In this document: in pieces, positions 1 through 9,400 of the stretch
Layout of the letters: every line of letters starts with the position of its first letter
Position numbering within the stretch: position 1 is the stretch's first letter
NCBI GenBank assembly: GCA_036171675.1
Contig: JAVHRO010000106.1
Location: forward strand, 1-37,526
Length of the DNA stretch: 37,526 nt
Direction of reading: 5' to 3'
DNA from: Vicingus sp036171675
GTDB taxonomy: Bacteria > Bacteroidota > Bacteroidia > Flavobacteriales_E > Vicingaceae
Position numbers and translations under genes: made by a program
The notes under the pieces: model-generated
Seen by the model: the letters and a program-made list of their open reading frames with translations, nothing else
Told to the model about the DNA's origin: nothing
Database searches by the model: none

Positions 1-59
1 TCGAACCCGCGACCCCATGCGTGACAGGCATGTATTCTAACCAACTGAACTACCAAACC
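1..59 (-). tRNA. tRNA-Asp (GTC), 3' end outside window
   Basis: Read on the minus strand the sequence starts GGTTTGG (5' acceptor strand, 59-53), continues with U8/A9, a D arm containing AGTTGGTTA, and an anticodon stem-loop ATGCC-TGTCACG-GCAT-like with loop CTGTCAC, so the anticodon is GTC (Asp). The T arm starts GCGGGTTCGA and is cut by the window edge, so the 3' half of the T stem and the acceptor 3' strand are missing here. A TATATTTG box lies 22 nt upstream (81-88, minus strand). Confidence 0.93.
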
Positions 60-80
60 TACTTTTCCTTAAAAGGAGTG

Positions 81-88
81 CAAATATA
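81..88 (-). promoter_or_regulatory. Bacteroidota -7 box (TATATTTG) for tRNA-Asp
   Basis: TATATTTG matches the Bacteroidota -7 consensus TAnnTTTG exactly. Its end lies 21 nt before the mature tRNA 5' end. No clear -33 TTG is seen at the usual 17-23 nt spacing. A single-box match of this kind is expected by chance dozens of times in the window, so only the position supports it. Confidence 0.5.
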
Positions 89-125
89 CTTGTTTTTTTA
101 ACTTGCTTATTTTTTTTTTTAAAAA

Positions 126-1052
126 TTAGAGAATTTTTTTTCTTTTTATTAAATACGGTAATAAAATTAGATCGAAACCTTTGTTTATATCCGCTTCAAT
201 AAAATCAATTCCATATTGTAAGCACTTCAATTTTAAATCATTAACTTGAGTCAACTTTTCTTTGATATAGTTTTCCTTTACTTCGTTTGGGTGTAATTTA
301 ATTTCTTCTCCCGTTTCCAAATCGATAAACTGGTAGGGTCTATTTTCAAAATTAAAATCAAGCTCCTTATCTTTATCAACTGTATTAAATAAAATTACTT
401 CGTGTTTATTGTGTTTTAAATGGTGTAATGCTGCAAATAATTCATCATGGCTTCCTGTATTTTCCATCATATCGCTAAAAACAATTACAAGCGAACGTTT
501 ATGAATACTATCTGAAATAGTATGCAACGACTTAATTGCAAAAGTACTCCGATGGATATTCGGTTTATTAATAAGATTTTCTAACTCATGATACAAGAAC
601 TTATGATGCACCGTGCTTGATTTTGCAGGAGTGTGAATATCAAGCTTATCACTAAAAATACTTAAGCCAACTGCATCGCGTTGTTTTTTAAGCAAAGTAG
701 TTAAAGCAGCAGCAGCATAAATAGAAAATTTTAGCTTATTAAATTTTGCTGAATTATTATCTATTTCAGGAAAATACATCGACGATGAAGCATCAATTAC
801 CAGTTGACATCTTAAATTGGTTTCTTCTTCATAGCGTTTTAAAAACAACTTATCCGTTCTTCCATAAAGTTTCCAATCGACGTGCCTAGTCGATTCTCCA
901 TTATTATATAAACGATGTTCGGCAAACTCCACAGAAAAACCATGAAAAGGGCTTTTATGTAATCCTGTAATAAAACCTTCTACCACTTGTTTTGAAAGTA
1001 ATTCGAGTTTTGAGTATTGTTGTATTCGGTGTAAATCAATATTAAATACCAT
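126..1052 (-). CDS. DUF58 domain protein (von Willebrand A-like)
   Basis: A 308-residue soluble protein of the DUF58 family. The family hallmark around residues 52-75 (GESTRHVDWKLYGRTDKLF) is followed by a vWA-like fold with a MIDAS-type D-x-S-x-S motif at D87/S89/S91 (DASSS) and a later SDMMENTG segment. Such proteins usually sit beside a MoxR AAA+ ATPase and membrane vWA proteins (Bacteroides aerotolerance-type clusters); here no moxR or BatA/B gene is adjacent, and the upstream neighbour is a divergent sugar transporter. The start at 1052 is supported by a TAAATTTG box ending 5 nt before the ATG, which would give an almost leaderless mRNA. The biochemical function of the family is not established. 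Confidence 0.9.
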   Translation of the reverse strand: MVFNIDLHRIQQYSKLELLSKQVVEGFITGLHKSPFHGFSVEFAEHRLYNNGESTRHVDWKLYGRTDKLFLKRYEEETNLRCQLVIDASSSMYFPEIDNNSAKFNKLKFSIYAAAALTTLLKKQRDAVGLSIFSDKLDIHTPAKSSTVHHKFLYHELENLINKPNIHRSTFAIKSLHTISDSIHKRSLVIVFSDMMENTGSHDELFAALHHLKHNKHEVILFNTVDKDKELDFNFENRPYQFIDLETGEEIKLHPNEVKENYIKEKLTQVNDLKLKCLQYGIDFIEADINKGFDLILLPYLIKRKKIL

Positions 1053-1057
1053 AACTT

Positions 1058-1065
1058 CAAATTTA
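1058..1065 (-). promoter_or_regulatory. -7 box (TAAATTTG) of the DUF58 gene
   Basis: An exact TAnnTTTG match on the minus strand, 5 nt from the ATG of the DUF58 gene. If used, transcription would begin about 2 nt before the start codon. No -33 TTG at normal spacing is evident. Confidence 0.4.
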
Positions 1066-1155
1066 GTTTTAATATTAATTCTGCATCATTTTTATTTGCT
1101 AAATAAGTATTAAATATCTTTAATTATTGTTTTCTTTGAAAGATAAATTTTCGAT

Positions 1156-2610
1156 ATGAAATCTTCCGCAAACACAACAAAAACATCAGCATTAATAACC
1201 CTTATCTCTGTCTTCTTTTTTTGGGGATTTGTTGCTGCCAGCAATGATATTTTAATTCCAGTTTTTAAAGAAAATTTAAACCTTGAACAGTGGCAATCTC
1301 AAATGATTTCGTTTGCATTTTATGTAGCATACACTGTGGGATCAATAATTTATTATCTTATTTCAAAAGGTTCTGGTGGCGATATTTTAAATAGAATTGG
1401 TTATAAAAATGGAATTGCTTTAGGATTGGTTATTTCTGCTCTTGGCACATTGATGTTTATTCCGGCAGCTAATAGCAATTCTTTTGTTTTAATGATATCA
1501 GGTTTGTTTATTGTTGGATTGGGTTTTTCATTACAGCAAACTGCAGCTAATCCGTTAGCTATAATAATGGGTGATCCAACAAAAGGTTCGCAACGATTAA
1601 GTTTAGCCGGTGGAGTAAATAACGTTGGAACAACCATTGGACCTCTATTAATTAGCTTTGCCATTTTTGGCTCAATTTCATCCGCCAGTTCTTCTATTGG
1701 CAGTATTGAGAGTATTAAAATTCCTTACCTGATTTTAGGAGCTGCATTTATTGTGGTTGCGGTAATTTTTAAATTCTCCTCTATTCCAAATAAAATACAT
1801 TCGGTTAATGACGATGAAAAATCTGTAATTCCTGTTGCCAATGAAAGAAAAAGTGCCTTAAAATATCCACAATTAATTTTAGGAATGGTTGCCATTTTTG
1901 TGTATGTGGGCGTCGAAGTTTCCACGGCAAGCAATTTACCTGAGTTTATGAAACAACATGCTGGAATTAGCACCGAAAATGTAGCCCCTTTTGTTTCGTT
2001 GTTTTGGGCAAGTTTAATGATAGGTCGTTGGACTTCCTCAGTTGGTGCTTTTAATTTAAAAGGTGGAATAAAAACCATGATGAACTTTCTAATGCCATAC
2101 ATTGCTTTTGGTGTTTTTCTTCTAGTTAATAAAATTGCCAATCACGACCTTACGCCCTTCTATATATATGCATTTGTAATTATTGTGTTGATTTTTGCCG
2201 ACATTTTAAGTAAAGGAAATCCAGCAAAGCAGCTTTTAATTTTTTCAGGTATTGGTATTACTGCATTATTTATTGGGATGCTATCATCGGGAATGGTGAG
2301 TGTTTATGCTTTTATTAGTGTGGGATTATTTTGTTCAACTTTATGGCCTTGCATATATACATTAGCAATTGCAGGTTTAGGAAAACATACCAACGAAGGT
2401 TCAAGTTTTTTAATAATGATGATTATGGGTGGAGGCTTTATTAGCTTATTGCAAGGTGCATTATCATCCGATAATTTATTGGGTATTCAATGGAGTTATT
2501 TAGTTGGCGTGGTGTGTTTTGCTTATTTAGTATTTTATGCATGGAAAGTAACCTCCATTTTAAAATCACAAGGAATTGATTATAACTCAAAAACAAAAAG
2601 CAATCTTTAA
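1156..2610 (+). CDS. sugar MFS transporter, FucP/GluP type
   Basis: A 484-residue polytopic membrane protein with about twelve hydrophobic helices and a hydrophilic central loop near residues 208-235. The first helix (FFFWGFVAASNDILIP, about 20-36), the G-rich segment near 118-133 (GLGFSLQQTAANPLA) and the SLAGGVNNVGTTIGP stretch near 150-165 are characteristic of the L-fucose:proton symporter (FucP) subfamily of the major facilitator superfamily, which in Bacteroidota imports fucose, glucose, galactose or related sugars by proton symport across the inner membrane. Substrate cannot be told from the sequence. It is transcribed divergently from the DUF58 gene and ends 4 bp before the stop of the convergent T9SS cargo gene. 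No sugar-metabolism genes lie beside it. Confidence 0.9.
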   Translation: MKSSANTTKTSALITLISVFFFWGFVAASNDILIPVFKENLNLEQWQSQMISFAFYVAYTVGSIIYYLISKGSGGDILNRIGYKNGIALGLVISALGTLMFIPAANSNSFVLMISGLFIVGLGFSLQQTAANPLAIIMGDPTKGSQRLSLAGGVNNVGTTIGPLLISFAIFGSISSASSSIGSIESIKIPYLILGAAFIVVAVIFKFSSIPNKIHSVNDDEKSVIPVANERKSALKYPQLILGMVAIFVYVGVEVSTASNLPEFMKQHAGISTENVAPFVSLFWASLMIGRWTSSVGAFNLKGGIKTMMNFLMPYIAFGVFLLVNKIANHDLTPFYIYAFVIIVLIFADILSKGNPAKQLLIFSGIGITALFIGMLSSGMVSVYAFISVGLFCSTLWPCIYTLAIAGLGKHTNEGSSFLIMMIMGGGFISLLQGALSSDNLLGIQWSYLVGVVCFAYLVFYAWKVTSILKSQGIDYNSKTKSNL

Positions 2611-2614
2611 AGAG

Positions 2615-4015
2615 TTACCTCACTATCATTTTGATGGATAAATTGATTGTTAAATTATTAAAATTTACCAAATACATTCCTTTTGCTAAATTTAGCTGGT
2701 CTGTTCCAATTATATTAATTCCTTGAGAAAACACATTGTTTAAATTATAAACCATTCTACCATTAAGGTCAACAATTTTAATTTCAGAAATAACCTCCTC
2801 ATTTGAATTGTAGTTAATATAAATGTTTCCATTATTTTCGTACAACTTAACTTTTTTATTATCAATAGCTTCTACACAATTTGAATAAGCAATTGTTTGA
2901 TTAAAAACTGTTTCGTTTCCATTAAAATCTACTTGCGATAAACGATAGTAGGAATTAGCATTAATCCAATCATCTTCAATTTGGTAATTTGAAACTTGGT
3001 GTGTATTACCATTTCCAGCCATAGTTGCTAGTAGACTAAAATCTGCATTGCCATTTGCCATTTTCTCTATCTTAAAATAATCACAATTAGTTTCTGAAGC
3101 CGTTACCCAATTAATTATTGCTTTACCATTTTCACATTCTGCTGTAAAACTTAACAATTCCACAGGTAAGGGATTACTACTTGAGGAACCAGACCCAAAG
3201 GTAAATGGGCTAAAGCAGGTAACTAAGTTTGATGTAATATTACCTATACTCATGCTTCCAGAAGTTGCAGAATTTCCATTATCACTCCATAATGAACCAT
3301 TCCAACGAACCACTCTTAAATCGGTTAGATTATTTATAGCACTTGCCGTGTCCCAATATAAGGACACATTAACATTACTCACTCCATTGGTTCTATTTAG
3401 CACCCAATATTCAAGAGTACTAACATGGTCAATTGTCACATCCTTTAATGAAACATTATACAAAGGGTTAGGATTATTTTTAAAATAAGTTGCTGTAAAA
3501 TGATCCGTAACCACACTGGGTGCTGTAATCGCTATTGGTGCATATTTACCCAAATTTCCAACAGGAAAAACAAAAACATCATTACCTACTTTTCTACAAT
3601 TTCCATTGATGTATGTTGTGGTAGATGCTCCAGTATAAGTCGCATTATCGTTAATAATAATGTAATTGGTATCGGTATTAAAAAGTCCACTAGAAAAAGT
3701 GAGTACATTGTTTACCGCAACATACCCTGTACTTGAGTGGGTTACACCGTTTGAATTATTAATCGTTAAATTATAAAAATCGTTATTGCTAGCACCAGTA
3801 ATATTACCTAACGTTGAACCAGAAAAAATAAAATTTTCAGTACCCATGGTATAGGTGCCATTGTTTATAAAATTACCATCGGTAATTTCAATTTTAGCAG
3901 TACCAATAGCCTGTATGGATGCCGTAGCCATTATTTCTATTCCTTGTGAAAAGGCTTGGCATGAATTAAAAACACTAAGCGAAATTACTGCAAAAAAGGT
4001 TGTTATTGGTTTCAT
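2615..4015 (-). CDS. secreted protein with T9SS type A sorting domain
   Basis: A 466-residue protein with an N-terminal signal peptide (about 1-23, ending near QAFSQ). Residues about 25-280 look like a beta-rich repetitive surface domain (many N/T/S, segments such as NDFYNLTINNS). Residues about 283-380 contain the common Bacteroidota pre-tail module starting LPVELLSFTAECENGKAIINW, a fibronectin III-like fold. The last ~75 residues (KLYENNGNIYI..., IKIVDLNGRMVYNL, LAKGMYLV) match the T9SS type A C-terminal sorting domain, so the product should cross the outer membrane and be released or anchored on the cell surface. It lies 23 bp downstream of the 219-aa secreted protein gene and is probably co-transcribed with it. 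The ligand or function of the body is unknown. Confidence 0.88.
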   Translation of the reverse strand: MKPITTFFAVISLSVFNSCQAFSQGIEIMATASIQAIGTAKIEITDGNFINNGTYTMGTENFIFSGSTLGNITGASNNDFYNLTINNSNGVTHSSTGYVAVNNVLTFSSGLFNTDTNYIIINDNATYTGASTTTYINGNCRKVGNDVFVFPVGNLGKYAPIAITAPSVVTDHFTATYFKNNPNPLYNVSLKDVTIDHVSTLEYWVLNRTNGVSNVNVSLYWDTASAINNLTDLRVVRWNGSLWSDNGNSATSGSMSIGNITSNLVTCFSPFTFGSGSSSSNPLPVELLSFTAECENGKAIINWVTASETNCDYFKIEKMANGNADFSLLATMAGNGNTHQVSNYQIEDDWINANSYYRLSQVDFNGNETVFNQTIAYSNCVEAIDNKKVKLYENNGNIYINYNSNEEVISEIKIVDLNGRMVYNLNNVFSQGINIIGTDQLNLAKGMYLVNFNNLTINLSIKMIVR

Positions 4016-4038
4016 AACACAAGGATTTAAAGGAAAAC

Positions 4039-4698
4039 TTATTTACTATATTCAGATCTACTACCAAACGTGTCCATTTCATAATGAAAATCTATTGAAA
4101 TACCACCAGCGTCAGCTGCATAGGTATCTGCTGCATTAATAGAATTTCTCCAAATTCGACAAACTAACACACTCGATACTTTTTTCCCTGTTGCATCTAA
4201 TCCAACATTTGCTGCTGTAAGTGGTGTTATTAAATGTGTGCCTAATGTGAAAGGACCTGTTACAACAATGGTGTTGGTTGTTATTGCTGGAAAAACTTGA
4301 GGTGTTACAGGGTCATAGTTGGTCCAACTGTATTCAAAATTCCATTCAACATTACCAGAAGCTGAACTTTTTGGTGTCCAATGTATATGAGGATAAATTC
4401 TTGTACCTTGTTTCCAGCTGTGTGGTAATTGAACAGTAAACGACATGGCCTCTACACCAGAAACATCTCGAAAATACCAAATTTCTGGACCAGCACTTGC
4501 TCCAGGTAGAAAACCGAGTTTAGCAGCGTCTTGCCCCTTATCTAAAGTAACTCTTAAATCATCCCACACGGTGGCAGAGCTATCCATCCGTAATGTTCCA
4601 TCAGCTTCAATAACTAAGTTATTGTTTATTTTTACTTCTTGTGCTTTAATAAAAGTTGAAGCTAAAAATAATAAAGAAATTAACGTTATGTTTTTCAT
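4039..4698 (-). CDS. secreted beta-rich hypothetical protein
   Basis: A 219-residue protein with a signal peptide (about 1-19, cleavage after FIKAQ). The mature part is probably a beta sandwich; the segment with SFTVQLPHSWKQGT and HIHWTP near residues 87-110 resembles a pattern I associate with phage or metagenomic structural proteins, but I cannot name a family. It is the first gene of a minus-strand operon with the T9SS cargo at 4015-2615. It has no sorting tail of its own, so it may be periplasmic or a partner of that cargo. The promoter region holds a TAACTTTA near-match to the -7 box and, further upstream, the 16-bp palindrome at 4785-4800. Confidence 0.8.
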   Translation of the reverse strand: MKNITLISLLFLASTFIKAQEVKINNNLVIEADGTLRMDSSATVWDDLRVTLDKGQDAAKLGFLPGASAGPEIWYFRDVSGVEAMSFTVQLPHSWKQGTRIYPHIHWTPKSSASGNVEWNFEYSWTNYDPVTPQVFPAITTNTIVVTGPFTLGTHLITPLTAANVGLDATGKKVSSVLVCRIWRNSINAADTYAADAGGISIDFHYEMDTFGSRSEYSK

Positions 4699-4784
4699 GG
4701 CTAAATTGTTTAATTTACATGATAAAGTTACTTCATAAAATTGCTATAAAAAAGAGTATTAATACGGTTTTTTATTTAGCCATT

Positions 4785-4800
4785 TAAGTATTAATACTTA
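4785..4800. promoter_or_regulatory. candidate operator: palindrome TAAGTATTAATACTTA, copy 1
   Basis: A perfect 16-bp palindrome in the 315-bp divergent region (4699-5013) between the minus-strand secreted-protein operon and the plus-strand lipoprotein operon. A shorter version, GTATTAATAC, lies 20 bp away at 4756-4765. The identical 16-mer recurs at 17365-17380 upstream of the sensor kinase gene. The rest of this intergenic region is AT-rich with no further gene or RNA that I can support. Confidence 0.45.
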
Positions 4801-5013
4801 TTGAAAACAATGATTTTTAATTGCAATATTTAATTAAAATAGGCGGTTCATTTCTTAAATAATTTATCAAATACATTTACATTTCTAATTTCATAGCAGT
4901 AATTTAAACGATAAACATAAAATAGTTATGATTTATCGAAATAATTATTATAGATTATTAAAGATTTTTTGTTTATTTGCAATTAATAAAAAATTTATTA
5001 TAAACTAATAGAA

Positions 5014-5916
5014 ATGATAAAGAAATATTTTAGCTTCGGAAACCGTATAATCATTCTATCAACCATAGCCTTAGTTTCTTTTGGGTGTGGGAATGATGAA
5101 GATGCAGTAGTTGAAGAAGAAACCAAACAAGAAGACAATTCAAAACAATCTCAGTTATTAGAAATTGATGGAAAAGTATTTAGTATTCCATCACCTATAC
5201 AAACTGCTGCTTTAATTAAAAATTCAGGAACTAATTATAGCAAAGAAGTTTTAAATGTTCCGTCAAATGTTACGAAGTATTCAACTAATTTTAAAAAAGC
5301 TGTTAATTTGGGTGTTTACGGTGCAGATTTAGGTTATGTAACACTTTATGAACAAACTCAAGATGCTATTTCTTTTTTAACCGCTATTAAATCATTAGGC
5401 GACGATTTAGGTGTTAGCAGTGCTTTTGATATGGAATTGGTTCAACGTTTTGAAAAAAACATAGGTAATCAAGATTCTATTTTATCACTTGTTTCTGACG
5501 CTTACAAATCAAGCGACCGTTACCTTAAAGATAGCCAACAAAATGATGTAGGTGGATTAATTTTAGCTGGTGGTTGGATTGAAAGTTTATACTTTGCAAC
5601 AAGTGCGGCTAAAATGACTAATAACAAAGAAATAATTAAACGAATTGGCGAACAAAAAACTACCGTTAATAACCTAATTAAATTGTTAACCCCATATTAT
5701 AGTAAACCAGATTTTACAGCTTTTGTGGACAGTTTAATAGAATTGGATGAATTATTTTCTAAAATTGAAATAAATTATACCTATGTAAAACCTACTGTTG
5801 ATGCAAAAAACAAAGTCACTACCATTAATAGCACGACAGATGTAGTTATTACTCCTGATCAATTAAAGGCTATTACCGATAAGGTTAATAAAATGAGAGC
5901 CGAATTGATTAATTAA
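5014..5916 (+). CDS. outer-membrane lipoprotein, function unknown
   Basis: A 300-residue protein with a signal sequence and a lipobox-like end (FG-C25). The residues just after the cysteine are acidic (GNDEDAVVEEE), which resembles the acidic export signal that sends lipoproteins to the cell surface in Bacteroidota, so surface exposure is possible. The mature protein is mostly helical with a Gly-containing stretch near residues 175-195 (GGLILAGGWIESLYFAT) and ends in a charged helix. I do not recognise the family. It is followed after 27 nt by a small secreted protein gene; both end at the terminator at 6396-6429. Confidence 0.8.
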   Translation: MIKKYFSFGNRIIILSTIALVSFGCGNDEDAVVEEETKQEDNSKQSQLLEIDGKVFSIPSPIQTAALIKNSGTNYSKEVLNVPSNVTKYSTNFKKAVNLGVYGADLGYVTLYEQTQDAISFLTAIKSLGDDLGVSSAFDMELVQRFEKNIGNQDSILSLVSDAYKSSDRYLKDSQQNDVGGLILAGGWIESLYFATSAAKMTNNKEIIKRIGEQKTTVNNLIKLLTPYYSKPDFTAFVDSLIELDELFSKIEINYTYVKPTVDAKNKVTTINSTTDVVITPDQLKAITDKVNKMRAELIN

Positions 5917-5943
5917 TTTAAAAAATACTAAACAAACGCTAAA

Positions 5944-6369
5944 ATGAAAAACGTTAATATTCTAAAAATAGCCTTATTTTTAATTGGTTTTACTACCATT
6001 ACTTCAGCATTTTCTCAATGCGACTCAATTGCCAACATGTGCGATAAACATCTTAAAAATGGATTTATCTCTGATGGTCAAGATTATCGTTCGTTACTAT
6101 TAAATGACGAAATAGCTGAATTTAATATGGTTTTATATGGTAACAGTACATACCGATTTGCTGCGTGTAGTGGATTAAGCGATGGAAATTTAATTTTCTC
6201 GGTTTACGATCAACAACGAAACTTATTATTCACTAATAAGGATTATGCAAATGCTCCTTATTGGGATTTTAAAATTGCCAATACCATTGACTGTATAATC
6301 GAAGCTCAATTAGACCCTAATAGTTTAGCCTCTGGTTGTGCTGTCCTTTTGGTAGGCTTTAAGCAATAA
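5944..6369 (+). CDS. small secreted Cys-containing hypothetical protein
   Basis: A 141-residue protein with a clear signal peptide (about 1-25, ending SAFSQ). The mature ~116 residues contain five cysteines (in QCDS, NMCDK, AACSG, TIDCI, SGCAV), which suggests disulfides in the periplasm or outside the cell, and a predicted beta-sandwich pattern around LIFSVYDQQRNLLFTN, resembling pre-peptidase C-terminal-like domains only weakly. It is the second gene of the lipoprotein operon and is closely followed by an intrinsic terminator. Family not recognised. Confidence 0.75.
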   Translation: MKNVNILKIALFLIGFTTITSAFSQCDSIANMCDKHLKNGFISDGQDYRSLLLNDEIAEFNMVLYGNSTYRFAACSGLSDGNLIFSVYDQQRNLLFTNKDYANAPYWDFKIANTIDCIIEAQLDPNSLASGCAVLLVGFKQ

Positions 6370-6395
6370 TTAAATAATGTATATTAAAAGATTGA

Positions 6396-6429
6396 AGGTA
6401 TTATTTGATTAAATAGTGCCTTTTTTTTT
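6396..6429 (+). terminator. intrinsic terminator after the lipoprotein operon
   Basis: AGGTATTATTT (6396-6406) pairs with AAATAGTGCCT (6411-6421) over 11 positions, two of them G-U wobbles, around a 4-nt loop GATT, and is followed directly by a run of nine T (6421-6429). This separates the lipoprotein/secreted-protein pair from the ABC transporter gene that starts at 6461. Confidence 0.75.
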
Positions 6430-6460
6430 GTAATTTGAAAGATTAAATTGAAACTAATAT

Positions 6461-9400
6461 ATGAGTGAAAGAATATTAAAAGCCCTAATGCAATTGTTCT
6501 CAATTGTATCTGAAGCAAATGAGCTTTCAGACAATAGTAGAGTTATTGTAGAGTCTTTTTTAAAACAACAGTTAAACCAACAATTGGTTGATGAGTATCT
6601 CAACTTATATGACGAATTTATTCTTGCTAAAACACAAAAGGGTGATAGCGAGAAAAAAAGAAAACGAACCTCAGTTAACTCCGTAAAGGTTTTATTAATT
6701 TGCACTCAAATTAATGAAGAACTTGCCCAAAAACAAAAAATAATTGTATTAATACGATTACTTGAATTTATTTATGCTAACAAACAAGCTACCGAACAAG
6801 AACTTGAGTTTGTTAACACGGTTTCTGAAACATTCAATATTCCTAAAGAAGAATTCGATTTATGCTTGAGTTTTGTTCATAATACAGTTGATGAAAAAAT
6901 AGACTCACATGATGTTTTAGTTATAAATAATAAAAAAGAAAATGAGTTAGAACACAGTAAACACTTTTACTCAGAAGGTATTATTGGAGAATTAAGGGTT
7001 ATTAAACTAGAAACCGTTAACTTATTTTTTGTAAGATATTTTGGAAATACAGAGCTTTTATTAAATGGAATAATATTAAATAAAAGCCGTTCACATATTT
7101 TAAACCAAGGTTCTTCAGTTAGAAGTTCTAGAGTACAACCGATTTACTATAGTGATATTATCAGTTCATTTTTTAAAGATGATAATGCCGAGAAAGTAAT
7201 CTTTAATGTTGAAAATCTTACCTTCAAGTTTAAAGGAGGAAACATGGGAATGTACCGTTTTAGCTTTTCTGAAGAATCGGGAAGAATGGTTGGTATTATG
7301 GGAGCTAGTGGTGCAGGAAAGTCAACTTTATTAAATTTATTAAATGGCACATACACCCCAACAACAGGTACAATTACCATAAATGAAATAGACATTAACA
7401 ATGAACCTGAAAAAATTGAGGGAGTTATTGGATATGTATCTCAAGATGATTTATTAATAGAAGAATTATCTGTTTTTCAAAATCTATTTTACAATGCTAA
7501 ACTTTGTTTCGACGATTTAAACGACGAACAAATAACCAAAAAAGTAAACGATGTTTTACAAAGCATTGGTTTATTTGAGGCAAAAAGCTTAAAAGTTGGA
7601 AGCCCAATGGAAAAAACCATCAGTGGTGGACAACGAAAAAGATTAAATATTGCCTTAGAATTAATTAGAGAGCCTGCTGTTCTTTTTGTTGATGAACCCA
7701 CTTCTGGTTTGTCATCAAGAGATTCAGAAAACATTATGGACTTACTTAAAGAGCTGGCATTAAAAGGTAAACTCGTTTTTGTGGTAATCCATCAACCATC
7801 ATCGGAAATCTTTAAAATGTTTGATAATTTATTGATTTTAGATACGGGTGGATACCCCATTTACAATGGTAATCCAGTTGATGCCGTAGTGTATTTTAAA
7901 GAATTGGTTCATCATGTAAATAGTAGCGAAAGCGAATGTTTAACTTGTGGTAACGTAAATTCGGAGCAAATTTTTAACATTATAGAATCAAGAGTTGTTG
8001 ATGAATATGGAAATATTACAAAAAACAGAAAAATATTACCATCAGAATGGTATCAGTTTTATTTAGATAAAATTGAAAAAGCAACATCAACTTTTAATCG
8101 ATTATCTGAAATACCAAAAATTACTTTTAGTATCCCAAATAAATTAAATCAATTTAAAGTATTTATTATTCGAGATGTTTTATCAAAATTGACCAACAAG
8201 CAATATTTACTTATTAACTTTTTAGAAGCCCCAATTCTAGCATTCATACTTGCCTACTTAGTTCGTTATTACAATTCAGATGTAAACAACGAAATAGGAT
8301 ATATTTTTAGAGAAAATGAAAACGTTCCAGCGTATATTTTTATGTCGGTAATTGTTGCACTATTTATAGGACTAACCGTAAGTGCTGAGGAAATTATTCG
8401 TGATCAAAAAATTAGAAAAAGAGAGAAATTTTTGAATTTGAGTAAGGGTAGCTATTTGTTTTCAAAAATTGCTATCATGTTTGTAATTTCTGCCATACAA
8501 ACCATCACCTTTGTATTGGTTGGTAATACTATTTTGGGAATTCACGGAATGAACCTGACCTATTGGTTGGTTCTTTTTACCACCTCTTGTTTTGCCAACA
8601 TGATGGGATTAAATATTTCGGCAAGCTTTAGCTCTGCTGTTACCATTTATATTTTAATTCCTTTTTTGGTAATCCCCCAGCTCTTATTAAGTGGTGTAAT
8701 TGTTAAATTTAATAAACTTAATCCTACCATTACGTTACAAGATAAAGTTCCATTTGTTGGGGAGGTTATGGCGTCACGCTGGGCTTACGAAGCACTTGCC
8801 GTGCATCAATTTAAAGATAATAAATTTGAAAAACGTTTTTATAAATTAGATAAAGAGCTTAAGGTTGTTGAGTTTAAAAAGAATTTTTGGTTAGCTAAAT
8901 TGAGAGAAAAAATGAGTTCCGCTCAAAACAACCTCAACGATGAATCAAAAAAAGAAGAGGTAAAAAATCAGTTGATTTTATTACAAAATGAGGTTCGCAA
9001 AGAATTGGAAAGAAATCCAGCTATTACGTTTGCTGATGCCGATAAGCTGACTTTTGAGAAGGTAAACGCCACGGTTTTTAACAACACCAAAAATTACTTG
9101 CAAGAATTAAATAATTTTTACTTACAAAAATTTAAATCGGCCAATACAAAAAGAGATCAATTGGCTTCTAAACTAAACAAAGATGATGCATCTAAAGCTA
9201 AATTTGTTGAATTAAAAAATAAATATACCAATGATGCACTTTCTGATTTTGTGAAAGACAAAAACGAAATGAACAAAATTATTGAGTTAGATAATCAATT
9301 GTATCAAAAGGCCGACCCTATTTATTTAAGCCCCAATGGTTTTAGAGCTCATTTTTACGCACCTGAAAAGAAAGTTTTTGGCCAATATATTGATACATTT

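Noticed and set aside
1401..2141. Minus-strand open frames inside the MFS gene
   Set aside because: They are shadows of a clearly recognised transporter gene; the same holds for the open frames opposite mutS, pepD and the T9SS cargo.
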